Positions 54,064-63,692 of a stretch of DNA of 64,000 nucleotides are shown here, piece by piece. A model generated the notes under the pieces. The model had not been told where the DNA came from. It worked only from the letters and a program-made list of their open reading frames with translations, and did not search any database. Both the position numbers and the translations under genes were made by a program. The DNA lies in contig NW_024609839.1 of assembly GCF_016920785.2 (NCBI RefSeq), forward strand, positions 6,412,196 to 6,476,195, in the 5' to 3' direction. Source of the DNA: Ixodes scapularis. Its lineage: Eukaryota > Arthropoda > Arachnida > Ixodida > Ixodidae. How positions within the stretch are numbered: position 1 is the stretch's first letter; every line of letters starts with the position of its first letter.

Positions 54064-54285
54064 GAGGTCGATTCCAAGTCCCCGTTTGGACCAAAATGCC
54101 TTATGCATTGTCAGAATTACCAAACAGTGCGAGGCTATAAGGTACCGACCGTTCACTCGCTATAGCACATCAAGAAATGCGAAATCCAAATTCATGCAGG
54201 ACATTTAAAACAGTGAGCATAGAACGTATGCAATCCATACCGTGGGTGTCGTTCATTATTTGGCGTTGTGCCGCGGTTAACAACC

Positions 54286-54483
54286 AGGGGGGCTATTTTG
54301 CACGTTTTGGACTCCCAGAAGACTAGGGAGAAGGAAGTGACGTAGCTGTGAATGAACGTATCTTAGCAGCACCACGCAACGCGTCATCAGCGACTCCACC
54401 AATCAGCATCCAAAGAACGTTGTTGACGTCACTTCCTTCTCCCTAGTCTCCTGGGGGTCCAAAACGTGCAACATAGCCCCCCA
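54286..54483. mobile_element. 198-bp palindromic MITE (AGGGGGGCTATG family), copy 3, different centre
   Basis: Arms match copies 1 and 2 up to GGAAGTGACGT, but the central ~85 bp (AGCTGTGAATGAACGTATCT onward) is unrelated. It lies only about 220 bp from copy 2. The interior swap defines a second subfamily. Confidence 0.75.
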
Positions 54484-54759
54484 AGTTCTCCCAACGACAA
54501 GCCATGACGACCAACGTTAGTGACGACGCGCTACTGCGCGCGCGAGTTCTCAATAAAGATGGCGACCTTCAAAACACCAGCGTTCATAAACCGGCACTAG
54601 TTGCGTATTTCAAAATAAAATTCTTAAGCACTCTTCCAGCTAAACGTCTACAAAATAAATTGATTAAAAGGTTTATGATTGCTGAAATATTAAATATATA
54701 ACGTATTTTGTGCGTCTAAACAAATACGAAAGTAAAGTGCGTTTTTCATATCCTCGTCC

Positions 54760-54898
54760 GATCTCCCTAGAATATCTGGTGGGTACGTGAGACGATGTAC
54801 CGATAGGAATCTCCTAGGTACATACCAAGGATGTCCTATCCCGAGCAGTAGATTGGGGGATTGTAGGGATATCCTGAGGATATTTTGTGTTGTCTGGG
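54760..54898 (-). mobile_element. CCCAGACARCAC-headed element, copy 2
   Basis: Reverse complement starts CCCAGACAACACAAAATATC and continues CTCAGGATATCC, with GGACATCC-type short palindromic words. Shorter than copy 1; distal boundary uncertain. Confidence 0.5.
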
Positions 54899-55967
54899 AT
54901 GGACGTACACATCACCGTCTCTGACAGAGCTAAATGTTTTCTTCGCATCAGCCTCCCTATAACTGCAACTTTCGGCGATTGTCGTACTGCGTTGTGAGAT
55001 GTGCTTCCTTACACCTTCCTGACGTGAAAGTGTGACGTAAGGTTCTTATATTGGTCGTATTTCGCCAAATGAGAATTACTCACGTGTCGTAGTCCCAACC
55101 GCGTACTGCCGTTCTACGACGATCATCCAGATGACAGCCATTTTTATAGGGGCTAGTGCACCCCCTATAGGCCGTGAAAGTTGCGAATTGCCGACGACAC
55201 TCGTTCACCGCGAAAGACAAGTGCTCCCTATCAGTCCTTCTTTGAAGGGAGAACCAACCCGACCCTTTGCACCCACTTCCACCATACAGGGTCTCCAGCA
55301 GAAGAAACGCTTCCTCTTCTACAGTACTTTCACTCTGCAAGATAAAACTCTCTCAAAAAAAAAAAAAAAAAAAAACACACGGGACAAGTTCTTAATGACG
55401 AAATCTAGAAACTAAAGCCCAGCCAAGTCAAAGGCATACGTCCACTTTGCACACACAGGTCAATCACGATATTTATCGAAGAATGTCGAGTCCCACGGAT
55501 CATCACATCCTTCAAACGACGCACGGGGCTCACAACGGCAAATGAACGTTAACCGCACAAAATGTAAGCTAACGAACATTGCAGCAATCTCAAACAAATT
55601 CTTGATTCAATATTCAATAATATTCTTATACATCATAGCAAGGACGGTCTGCACACAGATTCGAAGGCGAGTCGCCGCGAGATCCGTGCTTCGAATGCCG
55701 CATGGCAATGAGTTCAAGGAGAAAACTTGGCACGCGGCATTCGAACCACGGATATTGCGGTGACTCGTTTTTACACATTGTCTTATATATGATGTATGAG
55801 TAGCGTGACCCCGGCTTTACGCAGTAACTACAATTGGTGCCATTATGCAAATACCTGGGTGTTCATTTTTCAGAAACATTAGCATGAATCGACATATCGA
55901 CAGCACAATCAACAGCTCACAAAAATCACTAGGTTCTTCTTTCTTTTTTTTTTTAAAAAGACGGCCC
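54899..55967. other. No recognisable feature
   Basis: Unassigned; includes an A-run at 55356-55375 and a T-run at 55945-55955. Confidence 0.35.
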
Positions 55968-56255
55968 CTATTAGCGGCGAGATGTTTTGGTGGCGCCCTC
56001 CTGTGTTTCCCTCTAGTGACGTCATTTACCTTGCGAACAGCAAGTTCGATGGTGTTTGTAATGAGCATCGTGGAAGCTTGAAATCATTGCGTTTGGAAAC
56101 CAACGCTACCAACACCGCCAAAAGTGAAGCTCTTCCATTCCTCTTATTTCCTTCGAAGAGAAATCCTTTGCTGGCCAGCATTCAGTCAGCATTCGGCCAA
56201 TCGTGGAATGCCGATCACAGCGACGCTTTCGATCGCGCACTTTGCCAATAGCAAA
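55968..56255 (+). mobile_element. Dispersed repeat family D, copy 3
   Basis: Begins CCTATTAGCGGCGAGATGTT. Matches 37655-37900 directly and 36979-37300 in reverse complement, sharing GTGACGTCATTTACCTTG, GTTCGATGGTGTTTGTAATG and CGGCCAATCGTGGAA. No coding sequence. It ends where LINE sequence begins. Confidence 0.55.
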
Positions 56256-56800
56256 TGAAGTACTGGCTTATCAAACCATATTTTGGCCTAAACCAGCATA
56301 TGCAAGCATTATGTGGTATCCACATCAAAATTACCTATCCTGTAAATTAGAATCTGTTCAAAACAAGGCAGCCCGATTTATATTAAACGATATCTCGTTT
56401 GAAAGTTCTTTCCCGCTTTAAAATTCAATCTTCATCTTCCTTTATTATCCAAAAAGCACAAAATCAACCGAATGTGTGTGTGTTTTTTTGCCATGGGATG
56501 TACTACAGCAACTCATACTTCAGAAACACTTATTGCCATTCCGCCCAGTACATTTCTCATCACACCGATAATTCGTGTCAAGTTCAGCAATTCAAGTCTC
56601 GCACTAATATTTCTTTTTCTCCCCTCATACTGTCAATTACAGAATTGCGTGACTTGCCGGACCAGATCCGCACTAACACAAATCATGAGTCATTTAAAGA
56701 AATGTGCGAGCACCTTTGTCTCGAGTAGAACGTGTATAGTTTTCTACGCGTTGTTTTCCTTATTTCCTTTTAGTGTTGAAAAGCAGTTCTGTGTAAAGTG
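56240..56800 (+). pseudogene. CR1-like LINE ORF2 C-terminal fragment
   Basis: First frame: ANEVLAYQTIFWPKPAYASI, MWYPHQNYLSCKLESVQNKA, ARFILNDISFESSFPL. Second frame: MYYSNSYFRNTYCHSAQYIS, CQVQQFKSRTNISFSPL and NTNHESFKEMCEH. The L-E-x-V-Q-x-x-A-A-R-F-I block and the R-T-N-x-x-F/S stretch are typical of the C-terminus of CR1-like LINEs. Frameshifts and a stop separate the parts. This is a 5'-truncated plus-strand copy from a different LINE family than the one at 16.8-21.3 kb. Confidence 0.7.
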
Positions 56801-56866
56801 TTAGCCTGATTTCGCAACCTGTTCTTTGTTAATTACATATGCTGTGATCATTCTGTTACGAGTTTA

Positions 56867-57010
56867 CCCAGACAACACCCGACATCCTCAGGACGTCCTC
56901 AAAACGTACAAACGTCCTCACGGTTTTCAAGACGTCCTCAGGACATCCTGAGAACGTCAGTCTCTGGATCATCCTAGAAACGTCCTTCTGAGGACTTTTT
57001 GAGGACGAAG
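56867..57010 (+). mobile_element. CCCAGACARCAC-headed element, copy 3
   Basis: Begins CCCAGACAACACCCGACATC, followed by at least six spaced GGACGTCCTC / CATCCTGAG words in both orientations. Related to 47107 and 54898. Confidence 0.55.
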
Positions 57011-57621
57011 GATACAAAGTTAGAGGTAATATACACGTCCTCGAATTTGCTTGCGTTTAAACAAAAATGAATGAAATGGCGGTAGTATTCAAAGTTCACG
57101 TTTACTGCTAAACTAAATTTCACATACAAATTATTACATGTAGTTTTGTAAGTTTAGAACATCTTTTAACTATAGTTTTGATCAAACAATTCTTTAATAA
57201 AACCAGGACAAACTACAATTATTATTAGTTTTGTATTTGCGCAGTATTTCGGAATTCAGTTTGATCGGCAATATTCAATCTAGGTGGCGCAAGCTACCGC
57301 CTACTACAAGGCGTACCGTTATTGCAATTACCCACCCATCCGAGAGACCCAAGCAAGCTAAGCCAAGCCAGGACAGAAACAGTAATAACCTCAAGGTTGA
57401 TGATGGCTTGATAATGTTGATGCTTGGGCTAGTTGGTAATTGATGTTTGGATGCGGACACAGTCACACTCACAGGCACACAAGAAGAAAACAGACTCCCA
57501 GCGCTGACTAACAACTCAGTGATATATTTCTTCTTCCTCAAATCGTCATCTGTTCTCCTTCGCCGTTAATGAGAACATTTAAAATGTTTAAACACCACAA
57601 ACCAAACAGCCAAGAAACATT
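57011..57621. other. No recognisable feature
   Basis: AT-rich to about 57240, then unassigned. Confidence 0.35.
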
Positions 57622-57834
57622 ATTAAGTAAAAAATAAATAAATAAATAAATGACAACTAAAAATAAATAAAAAAAAATTAAAAATGTAAAAAATAAAAGT
57701 TTTAAGTTTAATTTTTTATTAGAATTTATCTTAAAAAATTAACTTTAATCTTATTTTTCTTTTTTTTAATTTTTCTAGGTTTATTTATTTTTAGTTGACA
57801 TTTATTTATTTATTTATTTATTATTTACTACTTA
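57622..57834. repeat. AT-rich palindrome
   Basis: The left arm with (AAAT)n, TGACAACTAAAAATAAATAA is complemented on the right by TTATTTATTTTTAGTTGACA and (TTTA)n. Arms are about 50 bp and the centre is almost pure A/T. It ends where family A copy 2 begins (CTACTTAAAGG). Either a foldback element or two opposed LINE/SINE tails. Confidence 0.65.
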
Positions 57835-58363
57835 AAGGGGTCATGAAACGATTTTCCTACTTCTTCCTCCTTAGCTTTAATCCTCAACTCAAATTCGAAT
57901 CGTGAAATCACGTGGTCGTTACATTCCTTCGGCACCGGTGCGATGACTCCTAGCTTCCACCGTGCTTTTTATGCACACCATAGAACTTGTCATTCGCCAG
58001 TGACGATAAACTCCGTCAGGACACTCATTGGCCACGAACGCGAATCCCAGTATTCGTCGATGGATTGTTTGTTGACGAGCGCAGACGTCCGAGTGACGCA
58101 GTTCGCGTGTCCAATACGTGAGCTGGGCTCGGCTGACGTCAGGTTGGCACCGCTGACGCGCTTTGGGAACCGCGGATGTATCATAGTGAAAAGGCGGAGA
58201 GCTTTCGAAGGAAAGAGGGTACAAAATAGTCCGCTATATCTTCAAATGTTCGTTCCGAAAAGCTGGCTTTTGACTTTCTACCCTCTTTCTTTTGGCCAAC
58301 TAAAGGGTATGCGATTAGTAAAGTCCGAATTTAAAATCATTTATCCCAGCCCACGTGACCCCA
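57833..58363 (+). mobile_element. Dispersed repeat family A, copy 2 (no MITE)
   Basis: Head TTAAAGGGGTCATGAAACGA. Matches 3144-3861 outside the nested MITE. At the position equivalent to the MITE insertion it reads GCACCGGTGCGATG, the uninterrupted site. The right terminal repeat is not recognisable. Confidence 0.6.
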
Positions 58364-58836
58364 AAATCGGATCAGCAAACCGGCCCAAGGTTTCAACCCT
58401 TGCCCGCGCCCGTTTCGAGCTGGCTGAGCATCGTACCGGCGTAACGGTCGTATATCACTTTTGCTCGAGGCAGGTTAAAGAGCTCCCCGTCTACGCACTT
58501 GATACCTGGGACAGTCGATCGTTGCAACCGAAAACACGGAGGTAGTCCAATGGCGAGACTCAAAATACGTCTCGACCCAGAAAACAAATCTCAGTATGCG
58601 CTGTGGCACTGAGCGTGACGTAAGTACGGGAACACATTTGGCTGTGTTAGGTGTAAACTTATTCGGAGCCTCGTCGTCCGCCGAGCTCTCTCTGTAGGCT
58701 GCAGCGATTGACTCTCCCAGGCGCCTTGCGGGAAAGGAGACGCACACGATTTCCTAGGATGTTGCAGTCGTACGCGGGAATTTCTCATCCGCAGCGTAAA
58801 CCAGCGTCGGCATGCAAAGGTAGGCGAACCTCATTA
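58364..58836. other. No recognisable feature
   Basis: Unassigned sequence; no domain-like ORF. Confidence 0.35.
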
Positions 58837-58995
58837 GAGAGTTTTAGGGAACCGGAACAAAATACGATCGATAAACAAAAACGATCGATACCTTGGATCG
58901 GGCGTGTGGACCGATCGTGTGCCCTGAAACGGCTTTGGGGGGACCGTATTTGCAGACGATAGTATACGATCGGTACAGGTCGCGCCCCCTGGCAA
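58837..58995 (+). mobile_element. Element with AGAGAGTTTTAGGGAACCG terminus
   Basis: Starts AGAGAGTTTTAGGGAACCGG; the interior has AACAAAATACGATCG, GATCGATACC and later GACGATAGTATACGATCGG. The same terminus occurs in reverse at 61590-61625. The right end is not defined. Confidence 0.35.
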
Positions 58996-60064
58996 CGGAA
59001 ACCTGCATCCGCCTCATCAAGAAAAGACAAATTTGCGTTTGTTTGTACAAATCGCAGAAACTTAAATAAATAAAAATCGCACCCTAAATATATAGAGAAC
59101 CAAAAAAAATAGTATACCTGCTTATAGTTCGTCTCGTTTTTTTACTGGAATGAATGCGCTTCCGTAATACAAAAACTGGCGCACCACGGCGGGTCGCCCC
59201 TAGCACGGCGAAGTTCTAAAATGTTCGTCTGCTAAAGAAGCAGACGAGCTTTCCGACAACAATGGCGCTCGATCTTTTTGACCATGACTTGGAGTTGGCT
59301 CTATTTAGCGAAAGCAATTTAGAAAAAGTGATTTTGTACGACTGTCTGCGCACTAAGTGTGGCGTGAGTCTCTTTTGAACTTCCCGCTTTCTATAAGCGA
59401 GGCACGCACGCGCGTGCCGTGGGGCCCGCGACTTGTGCAGGGGCACGAGGGAATAAACATTCTTTTTGGTTTGCCGTGACACGGAGTCAGTCGCATTTCT
59501 TTCGGGTGCCACCGAGCACCGATACACTAAGAGAAGGCGCTTGTTGGCGGCAATGCATAGGACGTTCAACTTGGCGTAGATTTTGAGTAAACAAAAAAGT
59601 TGTGATACCAGGAATGATGTGCGGATACCACGAATGATGTGCCAGCGTATTTTGGGGTTTTTTTTTTTTTCTTTGAGTTTACCAGATTTATATACTTGGG
59701 GAATAAAATAATGCCTCGACCGTACATGGTAACTTGTTTTCAAATAAATCATGCGTTCTCAGCGGGTAAACTTCGGTGTTTTACATCAACAAATATGATG
59801 TTTACACCAACCACCTCCTGATATGCTGAAACGTTGCCGAACGCAAACTCGATTTGGCACAAACACGCTCGCGCGCGCTTATCATCAACATTCGAAGTCG
59901 TCTGCTAGCGATCCTGTCTTTTTCCCTCGAGGCCCAATGCAGAATGGAGTATTAAGAAAGCTATGGACAAATAAAACTAGAAATATTAAATCTCGAAGAA
60001 AATACAAAAATAACCAAAATATACTCACTTTCTCAAGTTGATGCGGTCATTTTTCTTGTACAAA
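58996..60064. other. No recognisable feature
   Basis: Unassigned. A 178-codon minus frame (59216-59752) is Lys/Arg/Ser-rich without domain features. Confidence 0.35.
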
Positions 60065-60660
60065 GCTAATTCAATTCAATTTTCAATTCAATTTTCAATT
60101 TAATTCAATTTTTATTTTCAGATCAAGTCATACAAAATAAAGAGCTGGCCCACAAAAGCAGCATTCTGTTTGTATGTGGGGCCAGGCGACCAACTACAAT
60201 ACATGTTGTTACAAAAAAAAAAAAAAAGAAAACACTCCGCAGCACAAAAAAAAAAAAATGAAAGGAACACAAAATTAGCAGCACAAATAAATACAAAAAG
60301 GAACACTTTAGAGCATGAAATATAGGTGTTTATAGCCAAGTCTACTCACGCAACCATGAAATAAACGTACGAAATATCTCCAACGGTTGGGCTACGATAT
60401 CTACAGCTCAGATGCTTGACACCAATTCCTTTGTTTCCTTTTTAGTACCCTAGTAGATTCTATATTCATAAGGGACTCTGGGAATTCGTTACTTTCCATA
60501 CAGTGTGTATATTTTTGAAATGACGTATCTTACAGTACGTCTCAAATCTCTATTTTTATTTACGAGGAGGTCAATCCGTTCCTTCGCTCCTCGCAACCAG
60601 AAGTTCTTTTTCAACGCTGCGTCATTCCAAAGTGCTGGAGCGAAAAAGGAGTAGCGCCTA
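60065..60660 (-). mobile_element. LINE 3' end fragment with (AATTG)n-type tail
   Basis: Read on the minus strand, 60660-60540 gives YSFFAPALWNDAALKKN and DLLVNKNRDLRR before a stop. A 3' UTR follows, with A/T-runs at 60210-60255, and it ends in repeated TTGAATTGAAAATTGAA at 60065-60115. Ending in a short tandem tail rather than poly(A) is typical of CR1/L2-like LINEs. The protein match is weak. Confidence 0.4.
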
Positions 60661-61110
60661 GCAGCTCCTGAAGTAGAAAGATGTTGTCTACTACTGTAAA
60701 TCGCTTGCGAGGAGGAGGCGGAGGGACGGAGGTAGATGCGGCGCTCATGTTGCTCTCTTACGGTACATGTAGCAGACGATCACGGTCGTACGCCCGCGTA
60801 CCGATCGTTGCGCCGTGTACGGTACGACCACGAAGAAAATATAAAGGAAAACCTGTAACTTTACTGCTGTGCACTTATTAAAACTATCACCAAATATTCA
60901 AAGGGCTCGTTTTATAGGATATATGTGATTAGCATTTGCACAGAAATGTTTATTTCATGCAACATTTTTAAACTAAAATGTATCGAGAGCCTTGATGCAG
61001 AAGGCTGTTGCACACTCTGGTGTCACTACAGATAATCCTGTCATAACAGCAGCTGTAAAAAAACGGGTGATAAGTGCTGAAAATGCACATCCAATGTTTG
61101 TATAAAAAAA
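60661..61110. other. No recognisable feature
   Basis: Unassigned; GAGGAGGAGGCGGAGG near 60700. Confidence 0.35.
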
Positions 61111-61119
61111 AAAAAAAAC

Positions 61120-61258
61120 TTATAATATGTAAAAAAAAAAAAAACATAATAAAAAAAAAAGTTGTCCTGGGCGAGCGGGATTCGAACTCTCCACTACCGG
61201 TCCTCTACGAGCTCAAGAAATCGGCGCTCCAATCCACTGAGCTACCGAGCAGACGAGT
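61120..61258 (-). mobile_element. tRNA-derived SINE head, minus strand
   Basis: Reverse complement from 61255 reads GCTCGGTAGCTCAGTGGATT with a D-stem GCTC/GAGC, then an A box, and a B box AGTTCGAATCC near 61175. Acceptor-stem halves do not pair, so it is not a tRNA gene. The 3' side is T-rich. A different head from those at 11177 and 27535. Confidence 0.55.
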
Positions 61259-61589
61259 TTTGGGTAAACACTAATTTATTTCTATCAAAAAAGTCCTATT
61301 GCGTTTTGTTCTTTATTTTTTTTCTTTTTTGCTGACTCAAACTTTATGGACTTGCTGTCACACGTGGCGCTCCTGCCAGGCACTGCCACGAGTTATTTTA
61401 TTCATGTTTGGAGCCACGGCACGCTCTCTCCGCCAGCGAAATAGCCGTTTTGCTAACGAAGCGAGACTGTCCATGTCGGCCATTGGTCGTGCCGGTCGTG
61501 CCTTACGGTTCCAACAGCGCATTACGGTAAGATCGCAGAAGACAGGCGCATGCGCAGTTTGTACCGGAGGGCCCATCGGACCGTATCGG

Positions 61590-61625
61590 ATGTGCAAAAA
61601 CGGTTCCCTAAAACTCTCTATTGTC
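61590..61625 (-). mobile_element. Terminus AGAGAGTTTTAGGGAACCG, reverse orientation
   Basis: Reverse complement reads TAGAGAGTTTTAGGGAACCG, identical to the end at 58837. It belongs to an element extending leftwards, of unknown length. Confidence 0.4.
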
Positions 61626-61734
61626 GCCTATGCCATATAACCCCGATCAGATGTTTTCCCGAAGTTTTTGTGAGCTGTTTAGAGCCACGGAACCAAGCAC
61701 GGGACTCCTTATTGGGAAGGGGGCATTATCGAAG

Positions 61735-61905
61735 CTGCGTTAAAACGTACTTGTACTTTAGTTTGAAAGCATATTGTACTTGAAGCATTTTACTCCAAGT
61801 ACATTGCTCCCGGTGTACTTACTACTTTACTCGAAGTACTTTACCCCTAATTTACTTTGTACTCTACTCGGAGTACTTTTCGGTGTACTTTTAGTGAAAG
61901 AAGGA
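61735..61905. mobile_element. Terminal part of a hAT-like element, AAGTACTTT-type subterminal repeats
   Basis: GTACTTGTACTTTAG, GTACTTGAAGCATTTTACTC, AAGTACTTTACC, CGGAGTACTTTTC and GTGTACTTTTAGTG follow each other. No partner end seen. Confidence 0.5.
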
Positions 61906-62401
61906 CGAAGTGAACATCCGCGTTCGACGAGGAGTTGCGCCAGCGCGCGCTGGACCTTGGCTTGTTTTCTTTGTGGTGTTGGGCGGGTAGCTCCTCATAG
62001 TGCGCATTTCCGCCATTGGCCTCCTTCCGCGCTGAGCGGCAGAGGGGCGAGAGGTAGGAAAGATGTGCGGTCAAGGTCGAGCGCATCTTCCGCGAGTGTC
62101 GAGTGCGTGTTTGGCGCCGAGGATTCCGATGGTCCCAGCACAGTGTACTGGCTGGAAGGCCACGACGTTATTGTTATCATCGCTCTAAGACACGCCAGAG
62201 CTGGACGAAAGAAAACCGGCCGTCCATCTTGGCGTCGCCACCTGCTATCGTCGCGCTCCTCGTGAGTCGCTGCGAGACGCGGCTGACGCAAGCTGGCCGG
62301 ATCCACTTGGGATGGCGTAGTCCTTGCCTTCCACGACAGGCTTTCTCGTCCCCAGAAAGGAAAACGTACTTCTCGAATAAACGGCTGGATGTATAGCCAG
62401 T
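61906..62401. other. No recognisable gene
   Basis: GC-rich; the 163-codon frame at 61774-62265 includes the hAT-like end and then Ser/Arg-rich sequence without a known domain. Confidence 0.35.
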
Positions 62402-63006
62402 CCCAAGTCGTCAGGCTCGATCTAAAATGTACCGTAAGAATGGACGCCTCCGAGTAGCATTCTCAGCTTTTCGTCAAAGGTGTATTTTATAGGTCGTCTT
62501 TTTCCTGTTAAATTACAAAGCGCAGTTCCCTTTCTGTAAAAAATAGGGAAGAGACTTGCCCGGGTCAACAGCGGGTGGCGACGCAGACGACAGTCCAGTG
62601 GCGGGGCGCGTTTGGCGCTCGTATTGATAGATGGCGCTACCTCCTTATCGAGACTGCTCGCGAGCACCGTGGTTTATTAAAATGAACGTAATCTTTTTGA
62701 AATGCATTTTCGGTTAAAAACTAAATGCAGACAATAAAAGCAAAACTTGAAAGTGAAAGAAAGCGTTTGCATAACGACGGCGCTTTTGCTTCCAACGGAT
62801 TTCGCCTGCGTGTCGTCTGCTTTCTTTCGCTGGTCGGCTGCACGTTCGGACGCTGCTCCCAACGCCATCTATCGATACGTGCGCAAAACGCGCCCCGCAA
62901 CTCGACTCGGTCTTCTGCGTCGCCACCCGCCGTTGACTCTCCTTTGGCCGTTTTACAGAAAGGGAACTATGCTTCGCAATTTTACAAGAAAAACCGACCT
63001 GTGAAA

Positions 63007-63018
63007 TACGCCTTTGAC
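63007..63018 (+). repeat. 12-bp target-site duplication, left
   Basis: TACGCCTTTGAC, repeated at 63228-63239. The left arm of the foldback has this sequence once (CACCTTTGACGAAAA in complement), confirming that the second copy arose on insertion. Confidence 0.75.
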
Positions 63019-63227
63019 ACAAAAATACTCCAAAAGCCGGGAGACGTCATAATTAAAATAAGAACGCCGACTTGACATAACAGCAAAAACAACTTCATTA
63101 GACGTTTCGCCTCCCATGCGGGAGGCAAAACTACTGTGTAACTACTGATGATGCCTCCCGCATGGGAGGCGAAACGTCTAATGAAGTTGTTTTTGCTGTT
63201 ATGTCAAGTCGGCGTTCTTATTTTCAT
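63019..63227 (+). mobile_element. Penelope-like element fragment, inverted-terminal type
   Basis: A 209-bp insertion bounded by the 12-bp duplication. It contains two inverted copies of a ~72-bp sequence (63055-63126 and 63153-63224), each holding GCGAAACGTC-type hammerhead sequence and GACTTGACATAACAG, joined by 26 nt. Penelope-like retroelements often leave inverted, 5'-truncated terminal copies and carry hammerhead motifs. No reverse transcriptase/GIY-YIG sequence is present. The ribozyme motif is the main reason for the call. Confidence 0.65.
63125..63196 (+). ncRNA. Hammerhead ribozyme motif (type I, Penelope-like)
   Basis: The conserved core is complete: CTGATGA (63145-63151), stem II GCCTCCC/GGGAGGC with loop GCAT (63153-63170), GAAA (63171-63174) and the cleavage-site triplet GTC (63176-63178). 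Outer stem I can form between GCAAAA (63125-63130) and TTTTGC (63191-63196), with an inner A-T/T-A pair next to the core and internal loops between. Stem III would be the self-complementary ACGT (63174-63177), as in the Penelope hammerheads that act best as dimers. One extra T (63152) lies between the core and stem II and may weaken it. Cleavage is predicted after C63178. Confidence 0.7.
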
Positions 63228-63239
63228 TACGCCTTTGAC
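63228..63239 (+). repeat. 12-bp target-site duplication, right
   Basis: TACGCCTTTGAC, identical to 63007-63018. Confidence 0.75.
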
Positions 63240-63576
63240 GAAAATTTGAGATTGCTACGTGCAGGCGTCGATTTTCACGGTCCATTTTAGATTGAGCCAG
63301 GTGACTTGGGGCACCCTATAGAACATTTTCGATTGACCAGTAATTAGTCGTCATCTATCGGTAAAACAACGCAGTCGTTATGTTTGCTTTTCGCTTTTTC
63401 CGCCGGTTGTTGTCTATCTATAGACGATTGCAAACGGGGCGTCTGGCCGCCACCATGTTCCTGCTCGTGTGACGAAGCGCGTGAAATTGCATGCCTGTCA
63501 AAGCGACCTTCGCGCGCCTTCTGCACGGACTTGAACGCATGGGGCACCATTCGGGACGCCATGCTTGCGAACGTGC

Positions 63577-63692
63577 ATACTCTGTTCCATACTTAGTGTA
63601 CAACACTGTCAGAGCTGCTGGCACGGGCGTGGGGTCGGATCTCATTTGCACGGATTCTCGCGCAAACGAAACCATAGATGAAGCCAGTCGCT
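63577..63692 (+). mobile_element. Half copy of the TATACTCTG foldback element
   Basis: Matches the left arm and centre of 1945-2120 (ATACTCTGTTCCATACTTAG, then TCTCGCGCAAACGAAACCAT) but lacks the right arm. It may be a truncated insertion or a deletion product. Confidence 0.6.

Larger units (their letters stand above)
62402..63310. mobile_element. Large foldback element, right arm interrupted by a Penelope-like insertion
   Basis: The left arm (62402-62655) and right arm (62855-63310, minus the insertion at 63019-63239) are inverted repeats. They share CCCAAGTCRTC, CTCGATCTAAAATG, GTGTATTTTATAGGTCG, GCAGTTCCCTTTCTGTAAA, GGGTGGCGACGCAGA and TGATAGATGGCG. A spacer of about 200 bp lies between. 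No protein-like ORF. Older than the nested insertion. Confidence 0.7.

Noticed and set aside
61170..61255. Functional tRNA gene
   Set aside because: A and B boxes are present but acceptor and T stems do not pair; better explained as a SINE head.
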